Origin: Clonostachys chloroleuca
Taxonomy: Eukaryota; Ascomycota; Sordariomycetes; Hypocreales; Bionectriaceae
Length of the DNA: 64,000 nucleotides
Direction of reading: 5' to 3'
NCBI GenBank assembly: GCA_037952775.1
Contig: JBANAY010000003.1
Coordinates: 20,212,001 to 20,276,000 of the forward strand
Shown here in pieces: positions 48,364 to 58,814 of this stretch. The notes under the pieces were generated by a model. That model was not told the DNA's origin, searched no databases, and saw only the letters and a list, made by a program, of their open reading frames with translations. Position 1 is the first letter of the stretch. Each line of letters starts with the position of its first letter. The translations under genes and the position numbers were made by a program.

Positions 48364-49649
48364 ATGCTAACTTTTAGCAATAGCCTTGCCACCCTCATGC
48401 TGGCGGGCTGGACCTTCGCGGCGCCAGCTCCGTCGCCCGCCGACAAACACGGAACCCGCAGGGGACAACCCGATCGGCGAGTTTTCAGTCGAATTCCTCG
48501 GAACCCAGGTCGCCGACAACAGCTGCAGTCATCGGGATCTTGGATTTGCCGGCCATATCCAGGACAAGTGGTACGCCGTCTACGGTGACACTCTGTGGTG
48601 CGCGCCCGGCGTATCCGATCAAAACGCCGATACTGATGGTCAGTTCCACGGCATGGTGAGGGACTCGGTGTCTGCATTGACCGACAACCCACTAGTTGTC
48701 CACGATCTATTCTTGAACGACGACTCCCCTGTTCCGCACCAGAAGCAATTCGTTCCATTCGAGGAGAAGTGGGGAGAGGACAATCTGGTTGGGTTTGGCG
48801 GAACCAGCCTCGTTGAGACGGATTATGCCAACGCCACTGGCGCCGTCTACTATCTCGTCGTAAGATGTCTCCGTGTATCCAAGTTCCCAAGCTTCCGAGG
48901 GGTAGAGAATTAACCGCAGGAGCTTCGATTGGCAGAACCATGCCGAGGACTACCGAGGAGCAGGAGTCGCCAAGGTTCAAGTCACTGATGGTGTCCCGAT
49001 CGTCACCGAACGTCTTGGCGACAGTGGATACTGGTGGGACGCAAAAGAGAACCCAAAGTACGGGGACGTCGCGGCATATCGCGATATCCACAGCGAATAC
49101 GTCTACATTCTTGGCAACGCTCCTAGCAAGATCACCTCGTGGCCAGAAAACGCGTACATCTACCAAGCCCGTGTCAAGGTCACCGATGCCTTTGACCTAT
49201 CCAAGTACGAGTATTGGTGGGGGCGAGAGGAGGGTTGGAAGTCTGACCTCTTGACTACATTTACTGCCGAGACTGCTGTTCTCTGGGGAGCTGGTCAAGG
49301 ACAGATTGTGTACAGCCAATACTTCAAGACTTATTTCTACGTTCATCTCGGTATTCTCCTAACCATCACAATCTCCTTATTATATCTATCCCCTTATGTT
49401 GGACTTAGTAGGTGAGCTAACCTGTGCCTTTCAAATATCTTAGAAGGCGCAACGGTTTTGCTACGCTCCGCGCCTTCACCGGAGGGACCTTGGTCAGCGG
49501 CCAAGGAAATCTACACGGCTACCCCGATCGATGAAGGCCTGGTCTATGCTGGGGTTGCCTATCCTTATATTGACGAATCTGGAAAGACGCTGACAATGGC
49601 TTTTACTAACAACAACCACATCCAAGTCATCCGAGTGACTTTTGTGTAG
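48364..49649 (+). pseudogene. Secreted DUF4185-like protein with two frame breaks
   Basis: The ATG at 48364 begins a clear signal peptide (MLTFSNSLATLMLAGWTFAA), then the frame runs into unrelated sequence. One base out of register, from about 48450, a domain-like sequence starts (NPIGEFSVEFLGTQVADNS, DKWYAVYGDTLWC) and runs to an intron donor at 48860. After the intron (acceptor near 48918) a second one-base shift is needed before SFDWQNHAEDYRGAGVAKV, YWWDAKENPKYGDVAAYRD. A further GT-AG intron, 49351-49443, joins the final exon, which has SPEGPWSAAKEIYTATP and GVAYPYIDESGKTLTMAFTN. DUF4185-like and related propeller proteins include glycan-active enzymes; the role here is unproved. Each break is one base, so assembly error is a real alternative to decay. 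Confidence 0.65.
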
Positions 49650-51799
49650 TGGACATGATGGAAGTACAAGTACGGCTAGAGCCAGGATAAGTTACGGATG
49701 GCAAATTGGTGCATTATGGCGGCTATAAAGCGATCGTACTGGATTTATGTGGGTAGATTATTCGGCGCATTTTCTCGAGTATTTTGATATTGAGTGTAAC
49801 CAAGCTTTGTGGATAGGTGAGGTAGCTACTACATAACAAAGTGCAATAAGTGTATACTACATACTTGGGTTGAAAACCTGAGGATCGCGTTGCGAATCGT
49901 GGTCATAGGATGATGATCGGGGAAAGGATCATTTGCTAGTCGGGGTAAACGAACGACACAGTCCTGTTCCTTTTCTTCTTGGCATATAATGAGGTGTCCC
50001 ACAGGCTTTGTCATCGTATATGTCGCTCCAGTACATCATCGTCAACCAAGCCACGGATTCCCATTGACGATAAAGCGTTACTTCGAAAGTCACCCAGGAC
50101 ATTCTCAAAGGTATGTTGTGTTTAGAACATCTGGCGCTAAGTGTGCTCCACTCCAAGCGGCGTTAGAATAGCGGGTATCATACTGAGTAGGTTATTCTTA
50201 CTTCATACCTAGTTGTGGGAGCCCCGATCAGGATTCATTTCTAGATTCGAATCAACCAGATGTATAATGCTTTCTGTGTTTGCACGCAGAAACCTATGCC
50301 GGGAGGAAATTTGGCGCTCCAATCCGTACCAATCTATCGAGAAGGTTTTTCGGATCCACTCAGAGGCTTCGATTCAACGGTTTCCAAAGCTTTCCGGTGC
50401 GCGCGTCGAATATCGAATAAGCTGCTTCCTGGACGGCTAAGAGGCTCACCGTCAATGTGAATGGCCTTCACTCCGCGTCTAGCGATGCGAATAACAGTGA
50501 CTTTTGCTGAGATATAGCTAGTTTGGTAGTGCGCTTTATCCATTTTGACACTAAAAGTGTCATTAATTTTCCAGTCCCAGGCCATTATGAACGAAGAAGG
50601 TGTCTGCGGTCTTGAGTGTACATAGACCTTGGCCTAAGTGCGCATTGGAAGCGTTATCAGATAAATCCATGGCTGGTGTCAGAGGGGGTTGTTTCTGGTA
50701 TTATGAGACGAAACTCAAGCGACACATGAGCCGGCACGGATGACCACTTTTACGGCCTCTTCGCCCGCCGACTCACGTCTGCTCAGCTGCTCATCAGGCC
50801 CGCGCAGCCTCTGTCAGTCCATATCAGCTCTGGTCACCCTCTGGCTCTTGTTCCCATTTCTGGTTCCTTAGCTTCTGGGTCTTTCCCATCACCCGTCCAA
50901 CTCTGGCAAACGCAACAGCAACCCAAATTGGGGAATCAGCCCGGGATTCCCTTTTGGGAAATGTTCTTTTCATATCATCTCAGTTTTTGAGTTATGTAAC
51001 GTGTGATAGCATCAAATGTGCTGTAATATTATGTACCAGCCCGACTTCTACGCTGCGATAGGGGATGTCCCAGTTCAGCCCGCCTAACTTCAGGGTTTTC
51101 AGCCCCTATTTACCACCAGCTGATCTTAGAGCGGGAGGAGCTCAATTCTATAAACAGAAATAGACTTTAGTATTGTTGAATATCGTCTCCGAGTCAAGTG
51201 GAAATCCGTTCGTTAGTTTCTTGGTGCTTATGTGCGTGCCTGGCGCGGTTCGCATTTACACATTTCATGCCGTGATCAGCCGTACAGTTCGTTTGGTTTT
51301 GCCGCTTCTGTTTGCAGCGTCCTTCCCTTTCTGTCTTTGTTATGGCTATGGCCAAAAAAACTATCGCATTCATTCTGCCAAGTTCCCACCTTCATGTTTC
51401 AAGCCATGTCAGAGTAATGTCTTTGGTATCTCTGAAAGCGGCGCGGTCAGGCACTCAGAAGCCAGGGTCTGAAAGTAGCTGAAATGCATGTTGACTGAAA
51501 TGCATTCTGAAGTGGGCCTCATTCTAACCCTTTGGTTTCATTGGCTGCAATCCTCATTGATCTTCGCTGTACTCCACCACACACCTTCAGATTTTGGACT
51601 CGGCCAATCAATCCGGATCCTGCGCGATCTGCTAACAAAGGCATTGGTCCTCACCGACTCCTTTCAAGTCAGTGTCCCGCACATAAGAGAACTTTGGCAT
51701 CTCTGCAGGCCGGAAAGCACGAGTTCCAGACCCCCTTTCATCTTTACTTGACTGACCTAGCCTTTGGCATCTTCGGAGACGATTTCACACTATTTTGAA
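49650..51799. other. Long gene-poor stretch
   Basis: No supported gene in 2.1 kb. A minus-strand ATG-led frame of 83 codons (50334-50585) ends in a basic Ser/Pro-rich tail and is unrecognised; it may be a small gene or chance. The stretch includes a promoter-like repeat at 51121-51201, described separately. Confidence 0.5.
51121..51201 (+). repeat. Promoter-like dispersed repeat, copy 1
   Basis: Matches 56761-56840 in the same orientation at about 70 percent by eye. Both have CTTAGAGC...AGGAGCTCA, then a TATA element (TCTATAAACAG here) and a following GTCTCCGAGTCAAGTGG-like end. It lies about 0.6 kb upstream of the Clr5-ankyrin gene. Confidence 0.5.
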
Positions 51800-52280
51800 A
51801 TGAGTAACTCTCGGGACGGGCCTACTAGGGAAATGTGGGAAGAAAACAAGGAGGCGATTCGAAAATTATGTCTTGAAAGAAATCCGGCGAATGGCAAAAA
51901 GCTGACGCACAAAGAAGTGCTCAAGCAGATCGAAGGCCTAGGAATATTTGCGACGTTTGCAACCCCAGATTCAAGTCACTCATTCGTAATGCTGATAGGT
52001 TCTGACCAGCCCAGCCCAGCTCCAACGTCGCCTCAAGTTGTGGAACTTCCGACACAATCTTCCGGCAAGTGCTTGGACATATATAGACCACCGAATTACC
52101 AAGAGAAAACAGTTGGAAGGAAAAGACAGCGAAGTATTCGTTTCTGGTGTCAGATTCTCCTCGAAAGAAGTACAAAAAAAAACAGCGCGAAACCGACCAA
52201 TGTCTATAGTTCACAAATACTACAAGCGTAAGCTCACCGGTACTGCTCAAGGGACAGGGCCATCATCTTACTGTTTTTAG
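51800..52280 (+). CDS. Clr5-domain 5' part of the ankyrin gene
   Basis: The ATG at 51800 starts a Clr5 domain (MWEENKEAIRKLCLERN, then THKEVLKQIEGLGIFATF, about residues 12-52), a small domain found at the N-terminus of many fungal regulators and ankyrin proteins. A second typical block is in another frame: LKLWNFRHNLPASAWTYIDH and KDSEVFVSGV at about 52035-52150. A good intron (donor GTAAGC at 52229, acceptor TTTTTAG ending at 52280) leads to PPSPRTPDELLLYI. Between the Clr5 block and the WNFRHN block I found no normal-length intron that keeps the frame, and another break is needed near 52450-52500 before the ankyrin frame. It is therefore the 5' end of the ankyrin gene, either with introns I could not place or broken. 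Confidence 0.55.
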
Positions 52281-52580
52281 CACCGAGCCCGAGAACGCCA
52301 GATGAACTCCTTTTGTATATTAAAACGCCCGAAGGACTCTCTCCAACATTATGTATGGCAAAGCCACTGCCTTGGCGCCAATTTCAGGTCATGCTTCCAA
52401 AATGTGAGATTTCCCGATCCGCTAGCTCGACACCACAGACGCTGATGGCTGAAAGTCATTCCGCCAACCGCTACAGTCTCCTCAAGATCAATTCCCAGCC
52501 TTTTAGTCTCTCGTTTCAACATCGACCGGTTCTCCGTCGCTGGTGCTCCGAGAAAGGCTGCAAGTCTTTCTGAGCTAGCC

Positions 52581-55397
52581 ATGCAACTACCCCAAATCAT
52601 GCCCGAGTTTGAGCAAGATGACCAAATAAGACGGCAGACTTTCTTCGAACAAGTGAGCCGATCAAAAGGCCAATTCGACTATGCTATACAAGTCTTCTTT
52701 TTTCTTGTCTCAAATAATTACTATGTCCCTGACGTAAAGAAGGACTGGGACGTGGTGAAAGACATGCTACGTCCTATTACTGCTTCGAGCCTAGCCCCTT
52801 CCTATCTTTCACTACACAAAAGCACGACGCTATCAGCGATCCTAGAAAAGCTCTTTGAAAATGCAGTTCTCTGGACAGCAAAAGGCGACGATGACTCTCT
52901 GGAGTTCGTCAAATGGGTACTAGATTGTGGCCAAGATCCAAATCAGAATGCAAGCTATCACTACCCAGATGCCGGCATTTGCTATCCACTTTTGGTTGCA
53001 ATTTCGAGTGAGAAGGTAGATCTGGTGCGGGTTCTCCTGAAGTACGGAGCAGATGCAAATGGGAGACCACAAGGGAATGAATTGAGCCCTCTTGCGGCCG
53101 CCTGCAGCCTGCGCCGTCCCGAAATAGCACAGGAGTTGATTGAACTGTTACTGTCGAATGGTGCACGTCCAAATGAGGCAGACGAAGCAGATAGGACCGA
53201 ATTAAAACCTGCACTCCACTGTGCTATGGGAAGTGGCTATGTTGGGGTTGCCGTCTTACTTCTCAGGCATGGTGCAAACATGCATTGTTGGTATCGGATT
53301 GACAATGTTGACGAAAACATGCAGTATGGCTCAACGGCTTTGAGCGAGGCGGCAGGTTTTCAACCAAGGGTCAAAACCTCCCCCGAACTCGATTCCCAAC
53401 ACGCACTTGGTCTGGTTTTGTTCCTCCTCGGCTGGTCCAACTCATTCTGTGACTCTAGCCAAGGCCCAGGCCTGGACCCGTCGACGGTAACTGCCGACGT
53501 CTTGATTGCCGCAGCGTCCTCTGGCAACAGTGCCGTGCTCAAGTTCTTTTCTGAGAACGGTATTTCTATGGATCAAAACAATCATTTCGGCCTCACTCCT
53601 CTCTGCGCGGCAGCCTTTCATGGGCATTATTCCATCTGCGCCCTTCTTCTCCAACTAGGGGTATCGGTAATTCCCACATGTCCTGCGGTTCCTTCAGCGC
53701 TGCATCTTGCTGCCTTTCGCGGCTCGCTTAAGATTGTAATGTTACTCACTCAGCACGGCGCTCCCGCAAGTACAAGGTTGGACCCTGTGTCTCCGCACTA
53801 CGATCACTCTGTCGACATCTTTTGCTGCGACGAAATAGCTACTGTGTCGAAGGATCATCGGACACCATTGCTATCGGCGTTGAGTGGAAGAAATCTTGCT
53901 TGTGCCATGCATTTGATCAGAACGGGAGTCGCTATGAATAGTCAAGAATTCTTTCTTATCCTCAAGACCAAAAGCCTGCCACTCATAAATGCGGCGCTGG
54001 AGGCAGGCGCAGACCCCAACGAGCGAAGTAGCCAGGGTATCTCTGCTTTGCAATTTGCTATCGTGGATGGACAACTCTCCATTATACAGTCACTGCTGGC
54101 CCATGGGGCTGAGCTTCGCGGAGGGGAGCTTGCACATGCATTCAAACTCGGTGATTACACACTGATACAGACTCTTTTGGAAGCCGGTGCCATTGCCGAG
54201 CCGTCTCCCATCAGAGAGACATTTCTGGAATCCGCAATTTGCTGCCCAAAGAGAGATGTGGTCAGCCTCGCCATGATGATCGATCCCACTTTTGACGGGG
54301 GTGCTCTTTGTTCAGCTGCCTTCAAGGCGACTCGAGATGGAGATTACAGCGCTGTTGAGGTGCTACTTGGCCGTCGGCCATCGAATAAACTCTGCGACTC
54401 TCTTGAGGCTGCTGCAATATCGATTGCAGCGCTATACGGCAGCTCAGCTTTGGTGCACATTTTGACCGCAGGGCTTCCGGCAGTCACCGGCCAGTGCAAG
54501 ATACCGGCTCGACGAGGGCGAGCGTTTACACAGGTTGATCATTTCACAAAAATGAAGTGGATCCCTGCATCACAACCGACACCGCATGACGCCAAAGGGG
54601 TGCCATTTTGGAGACATTCTGAATTCATTACGGCTTCGCCCCTACTTGCTGCTGTACATCGTGGAGAGGAGGGCATCATGCAACGGCTACTTGAACTCAG
54701 GTACCCGCTGGATGATATTACGGTCTCGTACGCGATTTTTTCGCATTCCGAATTCTTGCCAGACCTTTTACGAAATTACTCTACAACGACTCATTTCAGT
54801 GATAACGCTTTCGCAATGGACCCTGCTTATTGGGCCGTCGAAGCCGGCAGTATCTCTGCCCTTCGTTTGCTCCAGTCGGCGGGTCAGGACATCTGCATGA
54901 CTCGAGCAGAAGGACCCTGGCTCCAAAAGCGCACAGTTTTTCAACTTGCAGTTGAGAAAGGGAAAACAGAGATATTTGATATCTTGGTGGAAGCAGGAGC
55001 GAATGTTAATGAGCCAGTGGGCGATTGGGAGGGTGCAACGGCGTTGCAGCTAGCCGCACAGAAGGGCTATCTTAGCATTGCAAGTCGACTTCTTGCTCTC
55101 GGGGCAGATGTCAGCGCTCCCGGTTTTGGCCCGCATGGGTCGACCGCTTTAATGCAAGCGGCGTCACACGGACGAACTGAAATGGTCCAACTACTTCTAA
55201 ATCATTGCGATAGGACCAGAGACAACTGGAAAACAGAGATGCTCCTGGCTGGTGCTTACGCAGCGTTCCAGGGTCACTATGCCATCCTCGACACCTTGAG
55301 AAGCGAAGAAATGTGGGGCATGGTCGAGGAAAGTAAACTGGAGATGATGCTAAAGAATATGACGTTGAAAGTTGATTGGGAAGTCCAGCTTGACTAA
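52581..55397 (+). CDS. Ankyrin-repeat protein (C-terminal body of a Clr5-ankyrin gene)
   Basis: Open frame of 938 residues from ATG 52581. Ankyrin repeats are frequent throughout: LVRVLLKYGADANGRPQGNE (near residue 150), ALHCAMGSGYVGVAVLLLRH (near 215), TPLCAAAFHGHYSICALLLQ (near 340), ALHLAAFRGSLKIVMLLTQH (near 375), ALQFAIVDGQLSIIQSLLAH (near 490) and, near the C-terminus, ALQLAAQKGYLSIASRLLAL with ALMQAASHGRTEMVQLLLNH. The same frame is open upstream of the ATG and reads RFNIDRFSVAGAPRKAAS, so translation very probably begins in the Clr5 part and this ATG is internal. Ankyrin arrays bind proteins. Fungal Clr5-ankyrin proteins are abundant, lineage-variable and of unknown function; location is not predictable. 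Confidence 0.82.
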   Translation: MQLPQIMPEFEQDDQIRRQTFFEQVSRSKGQFDYAIQVFFFLVSNNYYVPDVKKDWDVVKDMLRPITASSLAPSYLSLHKSTTLSAILEKLFENAVLWTAKGDDDSLEFVKWVLDCGQDPNQNASYHYPDAGICYPLLVAISSEKVDLVRVLLKYGADANGRPQGNELSPLAAACSLRRPEIAQELIELLLSNGARPNEADEADRTELKPALHCAMGSGYVGVAVLLLRHGANMHCWYRIDNVDENMQYGSTALSEAAGFQPRVKTSPELDSQHALGLVLFLLGWSNSFCDSSQGPGLDPSTVTADVLIAAASSGNSAVLKFFSENGISMDQNNHFGLTPLCAAAFHGHYSICALLLQLGVSVIPTCPAVPSALHLAAFRGSLKIVMLLTQHGAPASTRLDPVSPHYDHSVDIFCCDEIATVSKDHRTPLLSALSGRNLACAMHLIRTGVAMNSQEFFLILKTKSLPLINAALEAGADPNERSSQGISALQFAIVDGQLSIIQSLLAHGAELRGGELAHAFKLGDYTLIQTLLEAGAIAEPSPIRETFLESAICCPKRDVVSLAMMIDPTFDGGALCSAAFKATRDGDYSAVEVLLGRRPSNKLCDSLEAAAISIAALYGSSALVHILTAGLPAVTGQCKIPARRGRAFTQVDHFTKMKWIPASQPTPHDAKGVPFWRHSEFITASPLLAAVHRGEEGIMQRLLELRYPLDDITVSYAIFSHSEFLPDLLRNYSTTTHFSDNAFAMDPAYWAVEAGSISALRLLQSAGQDICMTRAEGPWLQKRTVFQLAVEKGKTEIFDILVEAGANVNEPVGDWEGATALQLAAQKGYLSIASRLLALGADVSAPGFGPHGSTALMQAASHGRTEMVQLLLNHCDRTRDNWKTEMLLAGAYAAFQGHYAILDTLRSEEMWGMVEESKLEMMLKNMTLKVDWEVQLD

Positions 55398-55890
55398 GAG
55401 ACATTATGTTAATGTATCTGGTTTAAGAAGAATTTCCTAGTTGCTCATGTATATATATTGCTAGTCTAGGACCAGTTCTGTGACAGTTATTTTTACTACA
55501 ATTAGAGAATAGATTGTCAGAGGTACCACAACTAAAGCAATAAATGCAATAGTCTACTTTATCATGGAATTAACTCTCGTGAGTTTGAAGTTCATGCGTT
55601 CAAAGCTCTTAGGGTTGACACCATTGCTACAGTAAAGCTCCAAACTTCCCAGCAAGACTATTCCGACTCACAAGACTTGAGTTAGGGAAGTGCCATGGTG
55701 GCTTGTTGGCTTGGAAATGGCGAGTGCAGGCATGGTGGGTATGATGAGATTGGCATATGTTTTGGTGTGATTTCGAAAGGAAGATGACGACGAGCGGTAC
55801 CAATAATTGGGAGGGGGTAGATTTTTACTTGCCTCAGCAACGCAGAACTGGGTCTAGGCAAACGTTCATGTGTCCCCCATTCGTGTGATT

Positions 55891-55931
55891 TCACTGCCTC
55901 CCTCCTGCCGTCGCATCTAGCGAGGCAGTGA
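55891..55931. repeat. Perfect 10-bp inverted repeat
   Basis: TCACTGCCTC at 55891-55900 and GAGGCAGTGA at 55922-55931 pair perfectly across a 21-base spacer. It may be the residue of a hAT-like terminus or a chance hairpin. Confidence 0.55.
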
Positions 55932-56760
55932 ACGCCGGCCTAGTCTATGGACTGCCTCATGAGGTCAATAACGCTTCTTAGTCCTAATGATACCTTCTAA
56001 TCCTGACGATTCCATTGGCAAGGTAAAGTCCCTGGAGACTTTAGAGTTAGCCCGAGACACACCTATTAATCACTCGTAGTCTTCCACAGATCATAATCTC
56101 ATGTAAGATGAGCAGCGGAGTCTATGTCTAAATAGCTGGCTGTTTCTGCGCCTACCTGACTCTGACGATGTCGCCTGACTCGGCTAACTAGATGCCGACT
56201 ATCCCTAGCCCACAATTTTCTGGCCACCTCGACTACTATAAGCAATAGCGTATTGCCATCACCTAGATACCTGAGGATGAGGAGGTGGCTAAGGCCGAGA
56301 GTGAATTTAGAACGAGTTCTATCTCGTCTTACTTCGCCTCTCTACCGCCTCGTATTAGGTAGCTTCTTTCAACATCTGACCCCCATCATTTCATGCAATA
56401 TCTTTGATATCTTTGGTGTCTCTAGGCTTAAACCCGACTTACATAACCATGAGACAAGGATCAAGAGATCCAGGATACATAAGCTCGGCCTTGACGCTAT
56501 GAAACTCTACAATAAGGATCAAACAGCATGAGATGGCTCATAACCAGGAATCAAGCTTAGTTCTCCAAGCTCCCTCTTTCACCATCCCGAAACAGGTCCT
56601 TCTTCATGCGGATAGCCCTCGTCAAGACGTTCAAGCGACACGGGAAAGGCCGGCCAGGGCTTAAATTAGAAAACCCTGTCCCAGATTTAAGTCCCTCGCC
56701 AGGGTCAACAATCCCACAAATAGGCCCCTCAAAGCACCTCAGCCCAAGCTCAGCGACACC

Positions 56761-56840
56761 TCAGCTTAGAGCAGCAGGAGCTCAGCCTATAAATGGAAAT
56801 GTCTTTCGGTATGCTTAAGTTTCGCCTCTGAGTATAGTGG
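56761..56840 (+). repeat. Promoter-like dispersed repeat, copy 2
   Basis: Partner of 51121-51201, with CCTATAAATGG as its TATA-like core and GCCTCTGAGTATAGTGG as its end. No gene follows it in the next 1.2 kb, so a former downstream gene may have been lost or eroded. Confidence 0.5.
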
Positions 56841-58118
56841 TATATGGAAACAAGCCCAGTGGGTGAATGAAGACGCAATCGACGCAGATCACGACCGCCT
56901 CAAACCAAGCCTGCTCCCAACACAATAAGCACTCCATCAGATAACATCATCCTCCTACCAAGCAAAACTCTACTCTTTGCTTTCTTATTACAACAGGAAA
57001 CAAGATTGTAAGGCTTTTGAGTGAAATTTAAGGCCAGAGGAATAAGTAAGAGTATAGGGGACCTTTGGGTGTCTTGATTGCCTCCTTGTGTCCATGCCAG
57101 TTACTCTAGTATCGATGAGATCGACCGTCGACATTGCGGCTATATGCCTTCTCCTGATGGTAAAATGAGACCCATTCAAGGTTAGCTATTTGCAGTGGGC
57201 AGAACCCAAGTTGTTTCAAGGAAGATGGTTAGCAAGATGCGACCACGCAGTACCTGGAGCCAATCAAATCGTCAGAGAAACGGAGGGGATGACACTCGGC
57301 CAGCCTGGCCTCTAAATTGGTCCTCTGTCAGTAAGCTTGCTTTGGCGCCACTCCCATGTCTTACAAAGTCTTCCAAATAGGAAGATGCCAGAGCTGTATC
57401 TCTCATGCACTGGACTGGGGTTTTGTAGTGGTCCAAGACGGCACAGCAACCCAAGAGGCCACGAAACATGACGATACAGGCAGAAATAGTGGAAGCACAG
57501 ACACAGTCACAATGGGAAGACGGTGACCGGGAGATAGGAGCTCTTTTACATCTCTTCTTTTTGGATTTCATATCACGGAAGGTGCAATACAGAGAAGCAT
57601 AGCCAGTCGGACCGTTCCTTAAATGCGTATTCCACACCCACTGCCCAACTATAGCGACCAGTAAGACAGAGGGTTTGCTGCCTTTGATCCAGGACCCGTC
57701 GAGATGATCGAGCGGTTTTGGCTTCCGACTATCATAAGATGCTCAAAATCCTAAATGGCTTTCGCCAATTCACCAACCACTGCCAGTGTCACTTGGCCAT
57801 CACCCTATATCGGATCCAACGTGCCTTGGTCGTCTTAGTACAAGCCGGATGTCTGCCTCCTCGTATCCTGACGGTTTTCTCAGTCTCTCAGCAATAATTC
57901 CAGACCATGAAGCGAAGTAGCTACCGTTCAATTATTATTCCCCTCAAGCATACTGTTTAGCCACCATCGCATGATCACGAGCGTCTGCCATTTACTTTCC
58001 ATACTTTTAAACAAATACTCGCGTCTATTAGCCACTATACTCTTCCCGACGTATCTTCACCGCTCCCGACATCCTCAGGCAAATGACCCTAAACGTTTCG
58101 CAAACTATTCACTCAGGA

Positions 58119-58814
58119 TTATACCTCTGCTATTTGTTGGCGTTCTGTTCGGAAGAAGCAGGATCGACAGGACATCTGAGTACGACCCAAAACTTGAGAA
58201 ATATCTGTCCAAGCCATCCCTCGGCTTCTGAATTTCATCAAGAGGCTACTATCCCGTTCGGACCACTCAACTCGTTCCGCCCGTTGAGCGGTGGGGCCGA
58301 AAGAACGATTCCGCAATATTCTCCAACGGGAGTGACAGGATAATAAAGAACGTCGGCATAGCCTAGATATTTCCTTGAACCGTAGTCCGTCTTTCCTTCC
58401 GTTTATCAGTACCGCATCATCAGCTTCCGACCAAGATCTGACTCTGGGAGAATAACCGCCAAGAGGAGAAGTATCGCCAAGAACTGTTACCCAATGCCTT
58501 CTACGGGCTGGGTCCTGCTGCTCACACAATTTAGATATTGCATCACAGGCGCTCTCTGAGCCTCCATTCGCTTGTCCACTGTCCCGCCGTACTCTGTACC
58601 ACCGCTGCTCGATTGCGGCATAACTCCGTCCTGGAAGCGCTTTAACCACAGACTCCACAGACCCGAAATTCATACCGTGTAGCTCGGACAAAATGCGCAT
58701 TTCTTCTGTCGACCACGGTCGGGAAGTTCGGCGGTTTGCTTGCGCGCGAGTCGATTTGAGCCGTTCAACAGAGCGTCCCGGCGCCATCTTGGTCTTTCTT
58801 GTTCGCTTCGGCAT
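58119..58814 (-). CDS. Three-repeat Myb/SANT-like DNA-binding protein
   Basis: Single exon, 231 residues from the ATG at 58814; a longer in-frame extension upstream has no ATG. A basic N-terminus (PKRTRKTKMAPGR) precedes three Myb-like units, each beginning with Trp and ending in a WR/FR-rich helix: RPWSTEEMRILSELHGMNF to RWYRVRR (32-77), RSWSEADDAVLINGRKDG to SRWRILRNR (126-170), and VEWSERDSSLLMKFRSRGMA to CFFRTERQQ (182-226). The third unit lacks the usual last Trp. Similar short fungal proteins bind DNA, and some related domesticated proteins come from transposons. Function unknown. Confidence 0.75.
   Translation of the reverse strand: MPKRTRKTKMAPGRSVERLKSTRAQANRRTSRPWSTEEMRILSELHGMNFGSVESVVKALPGRSYAAIEQRWYRVRRDSGQANGGSESACDAISKLCEQQDPARRRHWVTVLGDTSPLGGYSPRVRSWSEADDAVLINGRKDGLRFKEISRLCRRSLLSCHSRWRILRNRSFGPTAQRAERVEWSERDSSLLMKFRSRGMAWTDISQVLGRTQMSCRSCFFRTERQQIAEV

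Larger units (their letters stand above)
55398..58118. other. Long gene-poor stretch with repeat traces
   Basis: No supported gene in 2.7 kb. At about 56240-56340 a plus-strand reading (DEEVAKAESEFRTSSISSYF) with scattered stops hints at an eroded coding relic of unknown type. A minus-strand frame of 121 codons (57272-57637) is Cys-rich and unrecognised. It also holds the hairpin at 55891 and the second promoter-like repeat at 56761. Confidence 0.45.

Noticed and set aside
57272..57637. Cys-rich minus-strand frame of 121 codons as a small secreted protein
   Set aside because: No signal peptide, no regular Cys spacing and no homologous pattern recognised.
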